A stretch of DNA of 64,000 bases from Pseudoxanthomonas kalamensis DSM 18571 (GTDB taxonomy: Bacteria > Pseudomonadota > Gammaproteobacteria > Xanthomonadales > Xanthomonadaceae): contig NZ_PDWQ01000005.1 in the NCBI RefSeq assembly GCF_010211745.1, positions 1-64,000 on the forward strand. Reading direction: 5' to 3'. The position numbers and the translations under genes are program-made. Positions 18,833 to 27,910 of the stretch are shown one piece after another (the stretch's first letter is position 1; each line of letters starts with the position of its first letter). The notes under the pieces were generated by a model. It saw only the letters and a list, made by a program, of their open reading frames with translations. It was not told the origin of the DNA and made no database searches.

Positions 18833-21267
18833 GGCGTGGACGGCGCCGGGGTGTCCGCCGGCGGATCTTCCCGCTTCGGCGGCAGGCCAAAGAAGCGCCG
18901 CCAGCCGCTGGCCTTCGGTGCTTCCTGCGTGGCCGGGTCGGTCGGCGACGGTCCGGCGACCTCGTCCGGCAGCGCCGACGGCGGTTCGATCACGCAGGAA
19001 CGGTACGCTGGCACGAAGCCGACCACGAACGGCAGGCGGCGCGCGCCGGGGCAGCCGGCATCGGTACTGGCGTCGCCGACCACCCATTGCCAGTCCATGC
19101 CCTTGTTCGACACCCGCAGCGGCGCACTGGGCAGGCGCGAGAACAGCCCCGACCACACCCGCATGGCATGGGTGGCGCCATACAGTCCGGCCTGCTGGTT
19201 CTGGTCGTTGCCGACCCAGACCACGGCCAGGTGATCGCCGGTGTAGCCGGCATACCAGCTGTCGCGGCCGTCATTGGTGGTACCGGTCTTGCCGGCCGGC
19301 TTCAGCCTGCCCAGGCCATCGGCCAGCAGTCCACGGCCGGTACCGTTGCTGACCACGTCCTGCAGGGCCACACCGACCAGATTTGCGGCCAGCGAATCGC
19401 CCGGCTGCGCCGGCGCCGGGGTCTTGTCGTAACGCTTCAGCAACTTGCCGTCCGGATCGAGCACGCCGCGCACCGCGTGCAAGGGCTGGATCTCGCCGCC
19501 CGAGGCCAGGAACTGGTACAGCTGGGCCATCGCGTAGGGGCTCTGGTCGGTGGAGCCCAGGATCAGCGCCGGATTGGGCTGGGCCTCGATCCCGGCCAGC
19601 ACCTTCAGCAACTGCGCCAACCGCTGCGGATCGACCTGCATGCCGACCCGCACCGTCGCCTGGTTGTAGGAATGCGCCAGCGCATCGATCATCCGCACCG
19701 TGCCATGGCTGCGGTTGTCGGAATTGTCCGGCCGCCATTCACGGTTCTTGCCCAGCCGCACCGCCACCGGCGAATCGTCGACCCAGGTCGCCAGCGACCA
19801 GCGGTCCGGCTGCGCCAGCGCCAGCAGGTAGACGAAGGGCTTCAGCAGCGAACCGACCGGCCGCTTGGCCTCGACCGCGCGGTTGAAGCCCGGCTGCGAC
19901 ACGTCGCGGCTGCCGACCACGGCCAGCACGTCGCCGTCGTGCACGTCGGTGACCACCATGCCCACCTGCAACGGTGGCCGGTCCTTGCGCTCCAGCGATT
20001 TCAGCGCACGCGTCGCCGCGCCTTCGGCATAGGCCTGCGCGGAAGGCGACATGCCGGTATGCACGGTCAGGCCGGCGCCCTGCAGCGCGCCTTCCGGATA
20101 GTCGCGCGCCAGCTGGCGGCGGACCAGGTCGACATAGGCCGGGAAGCGATTGGCCGCGGTCAGTCCCGGGGTGGCGGTGACCCCCAGCGGCGCCTGCAAT
20201 GCGCGCTGGTATTCGGCGTCATCGATCAGCTTCGACTCGTGCATCATCCGCAGCGCCAAGTTGCGCCGGTCCAGCGCGCGCTCCGGATGGCGACGCGGGT
20301 CGTAGTAGGACGGACCCTTGACGATGCCGATCAGCAGGGCGATCTGCTCGGTGCTCAAGGCCTCCAGGTCGCTGCCGAACCAGTACTCGGCGGCCGCGGA
20401 AACGCCATGGATGGCCTGGTTGCCACGCTGGCCCCAGTACACCTGGTTGAAATAGGCCTCCAGGATGGTGCGCTTGTCGTAGCGCGCATCGAGGATGATC
20501 GCGTACAGGATCTCGTTGAACTTGCGCGCCGGGGTCACTTCCTTGCCGATCCCGAGCAGGCCGCTGCGCGCCAGCTGCTGGGTGATGGTGCTGGCGCCCT
20601 GGCGCACCTTGCCGCCCGACTTGAGCGTCACCCACAGCGCACGCGCGATACCGCTGAAATCGATACCGTGGTGGCGGGCGAAGTCGCGGTCCTCCACCGA
20701 CTGCAGGCCGGTGACCAGCAGTTCCGGCACGTCTTCCAGCCGGACCAGGCGGCGCTCTTCCTGCTTCTGCCCGTACAGGGTGGCGATCCGCGCCGGATCC
20801 AGTCGCACCGCCTTCAGCGCCTGATCCTTGTCCAGGTCGCGCACGCTGCCGACCCGGCCGCCGGTCAGGCTCACCCGGATGCGCTTGGCAGGCACCCGGC
20901 CGTCCACGTCGATGTAGCCGCGGCTGGAAATGGTGAAACCGCTTCCCTCCACGGCATAGGTTCCCGGCAGCGTGCCGGCACCGTCGTCGCGGTAGGCGGA
21001 CGCGGCCAGTTCGGTCTTCAGCGTGGCCGCATCCATCGCCAGCCCGGGCGAGAGCAGCAGCGGACGGGCGTACACCCGGGTCGGCACCTGCCATTGCAGC
21101 GCACCGAAGCGCTGGCTGACCTGATGGTTCAGGTACAGCATGTACGGGATCAGGAAGCCAAGCCCCAGCCCCAGCAGCGCCAATACCGCCTTGACCAGCC
21201 AGCCGCGCCAGGCCGGCGCGCCGTCTTCGTAGTCCGTGTCGGGGTCTGCTTCGTCGTTGCGGGCCAC
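18829..21267 (-). CDS. mrcB: Penicillin-binding protein 1B (bifunctional transglycosylase/transpeptidase)
   Basis: 812 residues. A short cytoplasmic tail, one membrane helix (about 24-45), a UB2H-type regulatory domain (about 60-150), a GT51 transglycosylase domain with catalytic E192 in SVEDRDFARHHG, then QGASTITQQLARS and a transpeptidase domain with S473-x-x-K476 (GSLLKPF), SYN (HSYNQAT) and K660-T-G (KTGTTND). It polymerises lipid II and cross-links peptidoglycan at the inner membrane. The UB2H domain in E. coli is the docking site for LpoB; here the co-translated lipoprotein downstream may play this part. Its 5' end is 96 bases from the divergent glycosyltransferase gene. Confidence 0.96.
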   Translation of the reverse strand: MARNDEADPDTDYEDGAPAWRGWLVKAVLALLGLGLGFLIPYMLYLNHQVSQRFGALQWQVPTRVYARPLLLSPGLAMDAATLKTELAASAYRDDGAGTLPGTYAVEGSGFTISSRGYIDVDGRVPAKRIRVSLTGGRVGSVRDLDKDQALKAVRLDPARIATLYGQKQEERRLVRLEDVPELLVTGLQSVEDRDFARHHGIDFSGIARALWVTLKSGGKVRQGASTITQQLARSGLLGIGKEVTPARKFNEILYAIILDARYDKRTILEAYFNQVYWGQRGNQAIHGVSAAAEYWFGSDLEALSTEQIALLIGIVKGPSYYDPRRHPERALDRRNLALRMMHESKLIDDAEYQRALQAPLGVTATPGLTAANRFPAYVDLVRRQLARDYPEGALQGAGLTVHTGMSPSAQAYAEGAATRALKSLERKDRPPLQVGMVVTDVHDGDVLAVVGSRDVSQPGFNRAVEAKRPVGSLLKPFVYLLALAQPDRWSLATWVDDSPVAVRLGKNREWRPDNSDNRSHGTVRMIDALAHSYNQATVRVGMQVDPQRLAQLLKVLAGIEAQPNPALILGSTDQSPYAMAQLYQFLASGGEIQPLHAVRGVLDPDGKLLKRYDKTPAPAQPGDSLAANLVGVALQDVVSNGTGRGLLADGLGRLKPAGKTGTTNDGRDSWYAGYTGDHLAVVWVGNDQNQQAGLYGATHAMRVWSGLFSRLPSAPLRVSNKGMDWQWVVGDASTDAGCPGARRLPFVVGFVPAYRSCVIEPPSALPDEVAGPSPTDPATQEAPKASGWRRFFGLPPKREDPPADTPAPSTP

Positions 21268-21363
21268 GGGAATGCGACAATGGGATGAACGGCGAGTCTA
21301 GCGCAGCCCGGTGGTGCTGCGGCCCCGCCACAAGACCCCCGCTCAGCTGGAGTTGCAAACGGA

Positions 21364-23502
21364 ATGTCGATTTCCCTGGCCGGCCTGCGTTATCGCATCC
21401 AGCGCACGCTGGGCCTGATCCGCCGGGGTCTGACCAGCCTGCGCACGCGCGGCTGGCAGGCCAGCTGGGAACGCGCGCAGCTGCTGTTCCGGCGCGAGCA
21501 GGCGCCGTTGTCGGCTGCGCTGTATTTCCCGACCGGCTACCCGCTGGCCGTCGATGGCGACGACTTCATGCCATTCGTGGTACCGGCCAGCGTCACCCCA
21601 CGCGCCAGCGTCGTCATCCCGGTCTACAACCAGCTGGCGCATACCCTGGCCTGCCTGCATGCGCTGGCCGATCATCCGCCGCAGGCCGCGTGCGAGATCA
21701 TCATCATCGACGACGGTTCCAGCGACCGCAGCGGCGAATGGCTGCCGCGCATCGAAGGCCTTCGCTACCACCGTCGCGCCGAGAATGGCGGCTTTGTCGC
21801 TGCCTGCAACGACGGCGCAGCTGTGGCACGCGGCGAATACGTGGTGTTCCTCAACAACGACACCGTACCGCAACCGGGCTGGCTGGACGCCCTGCTGGCC
21901 ACCTTCGAAACGCATCCGGATGCGGGCCTGGTCGGCGCGCAACTGCTGTATCCGGATGGCCGCCTGCAGGAAGCCGGCGGACAGGTATTCGCCGACGGCA
22001 GCGGCTGGAACCGCGGCCGCTTCGAATCGCCGGACGATCCGCGCTATGCCTGCCTGCGCGAGGTCGATTACTGCTCCGGCGCGGCCATCGCCGTGCCGCG
22101 CGCGCTGTTCTCGCGGCTGGGCGGGTTCGACACCCGCTACGCCCCGGCCTATTACGAAGACACCGACCTGGCCTTCGCCGTGCGCGCAGCCGGGCGGCGC
22201 GTGCTGTACCAGCCGCTGGCGCGGGTGGTGCATGCCGAAGGCGCGACCGCCGGCACCGATACCGGCCAGGGCATCAAGGCCTACCAACTGCGCAACCGGG
22301 ACCGCTTCCGCGACAAGTGGCGCGGTGCACTGCACGACCAGCCCGCGCCCGGCAGCCGGCTGTCCGATGCCGTTCCCGGTCGATGCCGGATCCTGGTGAT
22401 TGCCGACGCGGGGCCGCGTCCGGACCGCGATTCCGGTTCGCTGCGCCTGTTCAACCTGATGCGCTTGCTGGACGAAGAAGGTGCGCAGGTGGTGTTCTTG
22501 CCCGCCGACCGCCGCCATGACGGCGACTACACCCGCGCCTTGCAGGGCGTCGGCGTACAGGTCTGGTATGCGCCGTGGCTGGACGAACTGCCAAACTGGC
22601 TGCGCGAACACGGCGGCAGCTTCGACACGGTGATGGTGTGCCGTTACCACCTGGCCGAAGGCCTGCTGCCGCTGTTGCGCCAGCATGCGCCGCAGGCGCG
22701 GGTCGTGTTCGACAGCGTCGACCTGCATTACCTGCGCGAGACACGGGGCGCCGAACTGGCCGGCGATGCCGCATCGAAGCGCGCGGCCGCTGCCACCCGC
22801 GAACGCGAACTGGCGGTGATCGCCGGCAGCGATGTCACCCTGGTGGTCAGCGCGAACGAATGCGAACTGTTGCGGCGGGACGCGCCGCAGGCACGGGTCG
22901 AGATCGTCTCCAACCTGCATCGCCCCGCCGGTCCCGGGCTGCCGTTCGCGCAGCGCCGCGACCTGGTGTTCGTCGGCGGCTTCGGCCATCCGCCCAATGC
23001 CGACGCCGTGCTGTGGTTCGCGCGCGAAGTCTTTCCACGCGTGCGCGAACGGCTCCCCGACGTGCGGTTCCACTGCATCGGCAGCAATCCGCCGGCAGCA
23101 GTCCGCGCCTTGCAGGACATCCCCGGCGTGATCGTGCACGGTCACGTACCGGAACTGACACCGTGGATGGAAGGCGCGCGGATCGCCGTCGCCCCGTTGC
23201 GCTACGGCGCCGGGGTCAAGGGCAAGATCAATCTGAGCATGGCGCACGGGCAACCGGTGGTGGCTACCACGTGCGCGGCCGAAGGCATGCATCTGCGCGA
23301 CGGCATCGATGCGCGGATCGCCGATTCGCCTGACGCCTTCGCCGATACCATCGTCCGCCTGTACGGCGACGAGGAGTCATGGAATTCGCTGGCACGCAAC
23401 GGGCTGCAGAACGTTGCCACCCATTTCTCGATCGATGCCGCGCGGGCGGCGGTGCGGCGAGTGTTTTTCACGGCAGCAGCCGACCAGACAGCGGCCGGCT
23501 AA
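21364..23502 (+). CDS. Two-domain glycosyltransferase (GT2 fused to GT4-like)
   Basis: 712 residues. The N-terminal part (about 80-310) is a GT-A family 2 domain: ASVVIPVYNQLAHTLACL, IIIIDDGSSDRS, the DXD-like NNDT and YYEDTDLAFAVR. The C-terminal part (about 340-690) is a GT-B family 4-type domain with DSGSLRLFNLMRLL, VFVGGFGHPPNADAVLWF and PLRYGAGVKGKINLSMAHG. Such bifunctional enzymes add successive sugars to O-antigen, capsule or glycoprotein glycans in the cytoplasm. No other polysaccharide genes are close, so the product is unknown. The stop overlaps the stop of the convergent TPR gene by 4 bases. Confidence 0.88.
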   Translation: MSISLAGLRYRIQRTLGLIRRGLTSLRTRGWQASWERAQLLFRREQAPLSAALYFPTGYPLAVDGDDFMPFVVPASVTPRASVVIPVYNQLAHTLACLHALADHPPQAACEIIIIDDGSSDRSGEWLPRIEGLRYHRRAENGGFVAACNDGAAVARGEYVVFLNNDTVPQPGWLDALLATFETHPDAGLVGAQLLYPDGRLQEAGGQVFADGSGWNRGRFESPDDPRYACLREVDYCSGAAIAVPRALFSRLGGFDTRYAPAYYEDTDLAFAVRAAGRRVLYQPLARVVHAEGATAGTDTGQGIKAYQLRNRDRFRDKWRGALHDQPAPGSRLSDAVPGRCRILVIADAGPRPDRDSGSLRLFNLMRLLDEEGAQVVFLPADRRHDGDYTRALQGVGVQVWYAPWLDELPNWLREHGGSFDTVMVCRYHLAEGLLPLLRQHAPQARVVFDSVDLHYLRETRGAELAGDAASKRAAAATRERELAVIAGSDVTLVVSANECELLRRDAPQARVEIVSNLHRPAGPGLPFAQRRDLVFVGGFGHPPNADAVLWFAREVFPRVRERLPDVRFHCIGSNPPAAVRALQDIPGVIVHGHVPELTPWMEGARIAVAPLRYGAGVKGKINLSMAHGQPVVATTCAAEGMHLRDGIDARIADSPDAFADTIVRLYGDEESWNSLARNGLQNVATHFSIDAARAAVRRVFFTAAADQTAAG

Positions 23503-25091
23503 CCACCGGCATCGCGCACGCGGGCAGCGAATTCGGCCAGCCCAGGCGCTGCGGCATCGGTCGCCCGCGCCTGTTTCACCGCTTGCGTGGCGAAGGCTAC
23601 GTCGCCGGCGCGCAGGCGCTCTTCGCCGGTAGCGATCCACTTGCCCGCCAGTCGGCGGCGTGCATCGGCCAGCGCATCCGAGCGCGCATCCAGCGTTTGC
23701 CAGGCATCGAAACAGGCCTGCGCGCGGCGCACGCGATTGCGTCGCAATTCGTCCTCGAAGCAGGCCTGTACCGCCACGGTGACGCGGCGCGCGACCGCCT
23801 TCACTTCGGCCGAATCCGGCGCCAGCGATTGTGCGCTGCGCAGCTTGTCGTACGCGCTGTCACCCGGCGGCGCGATCCATTCGCCACGCGTTTCGGCACG
23901 GGCGATTTCGTCCAGCAGGGTCTGCACGCGACGCTGCCTTTCCGCCCCCGGCAGTGACAACGACGCGGACTGCGCATGCGCCTGGCGCGCGCGCTGCAGG
24001 GCACGTTCGGCATCGCGGACGGCCACCGCGTCGGGCTGCAACGCCTTCGCCGCGGCCAGCTGCCTTTCGGCTTCGTCGAAACGGAAGTCCGCCGCCAGCG
24101 CGGCAGCGGCGCGCGCATGCGCCTGCACCACCTGTTCCAGGCCGCGCTGTGCGGCATCGTCCGCTCCGGCGGCCAGCACCTGACGGTACAACGCCTGCGC
24201 GCGATCCAGCTGTCCGTGCTGCAGGGCGCGATCGGCCTGCCGACGCCGCTGTTCGCGCACCCGCGACAATTCCGCGCGCGCCTGCGGCAGTTCGGCATGG
24301 CCGGCGTCGTAGCGGTCGGCCGCAGCGATCATCGCGGCGGCGGCAGCCAGATCGTCCTGCCCCAGAGCATGCCAAGCCTGTTGCAGCAGATCGGTCAGCG
24401 CGTCCTCGCGCCCTTCCAGCGCCTCGACGCGTTGCGGTTGTACTGCCAGCACACGCTGATACAGCGGCAATGCCGCGTCCTCGGCGCCATCGAGACGATG
24501 CTCGGCCAAGGCCTCGGCCGCCTGCGCAAGCCATTGCTCCACGCCGGCGCTGGCTGCCTGCCGTTCGCGCAGTTCCGCGGCTACCGCGTCGGTGAGTTCA
24601 CGTGGCGCCTGCAGCTCGCGCGCCAGTTTCAGGGACTCGTTCGCATCCGCCAATCGGCCGTCACGCAAGGCCGTCCGTGCCTGGCCGATGGCGGCGTTGG
24701 CGACCCGGGTCAGGCCGGCACGAGCCTCGCTGCGATCCGAATCCAGCGCCAATGCCGCCTCGTAGGACTGGCGCGCGCCGCTGCCGTCGGCCGCGTCCAG
24801 CCGTCCTTCGTGCAGGGCGGCATCACCGGCATCGAGCAGAGCCTGCACCTTCGATGCTGGCCACAGCGCATCGGCCAGCGGTTGCCGGAACAGCAATGCG
24901 ATCACCACCAGCAGCAACAGCACGGCCACCGCCCACTGCCAGTGGCGACGACGGCGCCAGGCCGGTACCTGCCGGTGCGCGCGCGGTCGGGACGGGATAT
25001 CCGCAGGCCAGCCAGGCGACGGCTCGATGCGATTGCGCAGCTTGTCCGATGGGCCGGTCACCGCGACAGCATACCCTCGCCTCCCGACCAC
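23499..25091 (-). CDS. Large TPR-rich membrane-anchored protein of unknown function
   Basis: 530 residues from a GTG directly after the relA stop; a second GTG at 25061 (VTGPSDKLRN) is an equally plausible start and neither has a good Shine-Dalgarno at ideal distance. A basic cytoplasmic N-terminus precedes one membrane helix (WAVAVLLLLVVIALLF, about 53-68), so the rest is periplasmic. The remainder is built of repeated Ala/Leu-rich helical pairs (for example AALHEGRLDAADGSGARQSYEAAL, quoted in part) with TPR-like spacing and very few aromatic residues, probably an alpha-solenoid or long helical rod. It is probably co-transcribed with relA. No catalytic motif is seen. Confidence 0.8.
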   Translation of the reverse strand: MVGRRGYAVAVTGPSDKLRNRIEPSPGWPADIPSRPRAHRQVPAWRRRRHWQWAVAVLLLLVVIALLFRQPLADALWPASKVQALLDAGDAALHEGRLDAADGSGARQSYEAALALDSDRSEARAGLTRVANAAIGQARTALRDGRLADANESLKLARELQAPRELTDAVAAELRERQAASAGVEQWLAQAAEALAEHRLDGAEDAALPLYQRVLAVQPQRVEALEGREDALTDLLQQAWHALGQDDLAAAAAMIAAADRYDAGHAELPQARAELSRVREQRRRQADRALQHGQLDRAQALYRQVLAAGADDAAQRGLEQVVQAHARAAAALAADFRFDEAERQLAAAKALQPDAVAVRDAERALQRARQAHAQSASLSLPGAERQRRVQTLLDEIARAETRGEWIAPPGDSAYDKLRSAQSLAPDSAEVKAVARRVTVAVQACFEDELRRNRVRRAQACFDAWQTLDARSDALADARRRLAGKWIATGEERLRAGDVAFATQAVKQARATDAAAPGLAEFAARVRDAGG

Positions 25092-27245
25092 TCAGGCTGA
25101 ACGGCGCGCCTCTTCGACCCCGGGTAACGCATCCAGCTTGCCCAGCAGGGTCGACAGCTGCGCATAGTCGGCGACCCTCAGGCGCAGGCGAAAACGCACC
25201 CGACCGCTGTTGCGCAGCGGCTCGCTGTGGATGCCCAGCACGTGCACATCCTGCTGCGCGATCAGGTTGGTCACGTCCTTCAGCAACCACTTGCGGTCCA
25301 CCGCGGTGAGCTGCACGTCGGCCTCATAGCCACCTGCACCGCTGCCCCATTCCACCGGCAGCACCCGTTGCGGATTCGCCGCGGCCAGCCGCTGAAACGC
25401 CGCGCAACCGGTGCGATGCACAGTGACGCCGCGGCTGCGGGTCAGGTAGCCGGCGATCGGTTCGCCGGCCACCGGCTGGCAGCACTTGCCCAGCTGCACC
25501 AGCAGGTTGCCCACGCCCTGCACGGTGAAGCTCGAACCCGCGTCCGCAGACCTCCGTGCAGGTGGTGGTCGCGGCGAAGGCGCTGCCGGAGCCGGCGGAC
25601 GCTGCTCCTCGAACAGGGCGCGCCCGACTTGGGTCGGACCGACATCTCCGAGTGCGATCTGCACGTACAAGTCGTCCACGCTATCGGCATGGAAGCGCTT
25701 CAGCAGCGGCGCCAGATCGGCACTCAGCTGACCCATCCGCCGCAGTTCGCGTTCGAGTATCTCGCGACCGGCCTGCACGTTGTTGGCGCGGTCGAGCTTG
25801 TGAAACCAGGCCCGGACCTTGTCGCGCGCGCGTCCGCTGGCAAGGAAGCCGTTGGCCGGCAGCAGCCAGTCGCGCCGAGGCTCGGCGATCTTGGCGGTCA
25901 GGATCTCGACCCGGTCGCCACTGCGCAAAGTGTGGCCGAGCTGAACGATGCGGCCATTGACCTTGGCTCCGCGCGTGCGATGCCCGACCATGGTATGCAC
26001 GTGGTAGGCGAAATCCAGCACGGTGGCGCCCTGCGGCAGGTCGATCACCTCACCCTTCGGGGTCAGCGCGTAGACTCGGTCCTCGGCCAGCTCGTCCTCC
26101 AACCCGCCGCCGAGCGTGTCGCCTTCGCCGGATTGCTCCAGCAACCGGCGCATCCAGGCGATCTTGCGTTCGAAACTGCGGTCGGCACCCTTGCTGCCGC
26201 CTTCCTTGTAGCGCCAGTGCGCGGCCACGCCCAGTTCGGCCTGCGCATGCATTTCGTGGGTGCGTATCTGCACTTCCAGCGTGCGCCCCTCGGGACCGAC
26301 CACGGCGGTATGCAACGAACGATAGTCGTTGGCCTTGGGGCGGGCGATGTAGTCGTCGAACTCGCTGGGGATCGGCGCCCACAAGGCATGCACCACGCCC
26401 AGTGCGGCATAGCAGGCGGCCACGTCGTCCACCGTCACCCGTACCGCGCGCAGATCGTACAGTTCGTCCATCGGCACCTGCTTGCGCTGCATCTTCCGCC
26501 AGATGCTGTAGATGTGCTTGGGCCGGCCGCTGATTTCGGCGGCGATGCCGTGTGCGACCATCGCCTCGCGCAGCTGCGCCTTGACCCGTTCGATGAAGCG
26601 TTCGCGCTCGATCCGCTTGCCGTCCAGTTCGCTGGCCAGCTGCCGGTAGGTATCCGGCTGCAGGAAGCGGAAGGTCAGGTCTTCCAGTTCCCACTTCAGC
26701 TGCCAGATACCCAGCCGGTTGGCCAGCGGTGCGTGGATGTCGCGCGTCAGCAGGGCCAGCGCGCGGCGCTCCTCATCGGGCAAGTCGCCGGCCGCTCGCA
26801 TCCGCGCCAGCTGCCGCGCCAGCAGGATCGGCACCACCCGCAGGTCCTGCACGATCGCCAGCAGCAGCCGGCGCAGCCCTTCGGTATTGCTGCCTGCCGG
26901 ATGCTCGGCATGCAGGGCCCAGACCTGGGCGGCGGCCTTCTGTCCCTCGACCAGGCTGGCGATGGCCGGATCTCGCGCGGCCAAGTCCGGCACGACTTGC
27001 TCGCGCAGGGCCGGCACGTCGTACCACAGCGTCGCCACCAGTACCTCGGCATCGGCCGACAGCCCGCCGAGAATGTCCAAGGTATCGGCCAGCACGTCCC
27101 ACGGCAGGCGGCACTCGACCATGGCCGGCGCCGATGCCAGCCACGCGCGCGCACCGTCGCGCAGCGCCGGTGGCAATCCGCCCAATACAGGCCGATCGAA
27201 CAGTTCGCGCAGGTTTTCGCTGGGGATTTGCGGCACAGCCAACAT
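25092..27245 (-). CDS. relA: GTP pyrophosphokinase, (p)ppGpp synthetase RelA
   Basis: 717 residues, a long RSH enzyme. The N-terminal hydrolase domain is degenerate: where SpoT has LLHDTVEDT this protein has TLWYDVPALREQ, so the HD metal site is missing and only synthesis is expected. Synthetase motifs follow: RPKHIYSIWRKMQ (about 241-253), DELYDLRAVRV, FDDYIARPKANDYRSLHTAV (about 298-317) and EVQIRTHEMHAQAELGVAAHW. Then come the TGS domain (VYALTPKGEVIDLPQGATVLDFA), a helical region, the zinc-finger-like CC segment (LGKCCQPVAGE) and a C-terminal ACT domain. It senses uncharged tRNA on the ribosome and makes (p)ppGpp in amino acid starvation. A separate SpoT should exist elsewhere. Confidence 0.93.
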   Translation of the reverse strand: MLAVPQIPSENLRELFDRPVLGGLPPALRDGARAWLASAPAMVECRLPWDVLADTLDILGGLSADAEVLVATLWYDVPALREQVVPDLAARDPAIASLVEGQKAAAQVWALHAEHPAGSNTEGLRRLLLAIVQDLRVVPILLARQLARMRAAGDLPDEERRALALLTRDIHAPLANRLGIWQLKWELEDLTFRFLQPDTYRQLASELDGKRIERERFIERVKAQLREAMVAHGIAAEISGRPKHIYSIWRKMQRKQVPMDELYDLRAVRVTVDDVAACYAALGVVHALWAPIPSEFDDYIARPKANDYRSLHTAVVGPEGRTLEVQIRTHEMHAQAELGVAAHWRYKEGGSKGADRSFERKIAWMRRLLEQSGEGDTLGGGLEDELAEDRVYALTPKGEVIDLPQGATVLDFAYHVHTMVGHRTRGAKVNGRIVQLGHTLRSGDRVEILTAKIAEPRRDWLLPANGFLASGRARDKVRAWFHKLDRANNVQAGREILERELRRMGQLSADLAPLLKRFHADSVDDLYVQIALGDVGPTQVGRALFEEQRPPAPAAPSPRPPPARRSADAGSSFTVQGVGNLLVQLGKCCQPVAGEPIAGYLTRSRGVTVHRTGCAAFQRLAAANPQRVLPVEWGSGAGGYEADVQLTAVDRKWLLKDVTNLIAQQDVHVLGIHSEPLRNSGRVRFRLRLRVADYAQLSTLLGKLDALPGVEEARRSA

Positions 27246-27295
27246 TCATTCCGGATATCACTACACTACCCGGCACCCGATCCGAGGAACAGACC

Positions 27296-27838
27296 ATGCC
27301 AAGACCGGCCGTGATGCTGCATGTCGTTTTCGTCGCCCTGCTGCTGGCGCTTGCGCCAATACCGGGGATGGCACAGGAACAGACGGACGCCGACCTGAAG
27401 AAGCAGATGTCGGCGGAGGAATTCCGCGCCGCCGGACTGGACAAGCTGTCGCAGGAAGAACTTGCCAACCTCAACGCCTGGCTGAACCGCAAGGTCGATG
27501 CCGTCACCACCGCGGTCACCGCCACGCTTGCCGCGGAAGTCGCCGAAAAGGCCCGCGAGGAAGGACGCCAGGAGGTCGTGCAGAAGAACCGCGGCTTCTT
27601 CGACTTCGGCTCCGACGAGCCGATCATCTCGACCATCGACGGCGAGTTCAAGGGCTTCGGCAAGGGTCGCCAATACCGTCTGGCCAATGGCCAGGTCTGG
27701 GAGCAGACCGACTCTGCCACCCTCGCCGGCGTGCGCCGCGACAATCCGGAGGTCAGCATCAAACCCGGCGTCCTCGGCGTCTGGTACATGAAGGTCAAGG
27801 GCTACAACACCTCAGCCAAGGTGCGCAGGATCAAGTAG
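27296..27838 (+). CDS. Secreted protein of unknown function (paralogue A)
   Basis: 180 residues. A signal peptide is clear (hydrophobic VVFVALLLALAPI, cleavage probably after GMA before QEQT). Mature part: EEFRAAGLDKLSQEELANLNAWLNR (residues about 43-67, quoted in part), an Ala/Glu-rich helix, then a beta-rich C-terminal half with YRLANGQVWEQTD and IKPGVLGVWYMKVKG. The next gene has the same plan (GLDRLSVEQLELLNQLL, FELDNGQRWQVL, LVPGIAGRWFLQVD), so the two are tandem duplicates. The start is fixed by the signal peptide and by GAGGAA about 7 bases upstream. It is divergent from relA with only 50 bases between. Periplasmic; function unknown. Confidence 0.85.
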   Translation: MPRPAVMLHVVFVALLLALAPIPGMAQEQTDADLKKQMSAEEFRAAGLDKLSQEELANLNAWLNRKVDAVTTAVTATLAAEVAEKAREEGRQEVVQKNRGFFDFGSDEPIISTIDGEFKGFGKGRQYRLANGQVWEQTDSATLAGVRRDNPEVSIKPGVLGVWYMKVKGYNTSAKVRRIK

Positions 27839-27910
27839 CTGGCCGGCCGACATGCCTTCGTCATCCGGCAGGCCAATACTGGCCGACTTGAATTTGCGGA
27901 GACTAGGATC

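Noticed and set aside
18727-21288. 853-codon plus-strand open frame opposite mrcB
   Set aside because: Same shadow effect; PBP1B catalytic motifs on the minus strand settle the coding strand.
25092-27245. Annotation as bifunctional SpoT
   Set aside because: The HD hydrolase motif is replaced by TLWYDVPALREQ, so hydrolysis is not expected; RelA is preferred.
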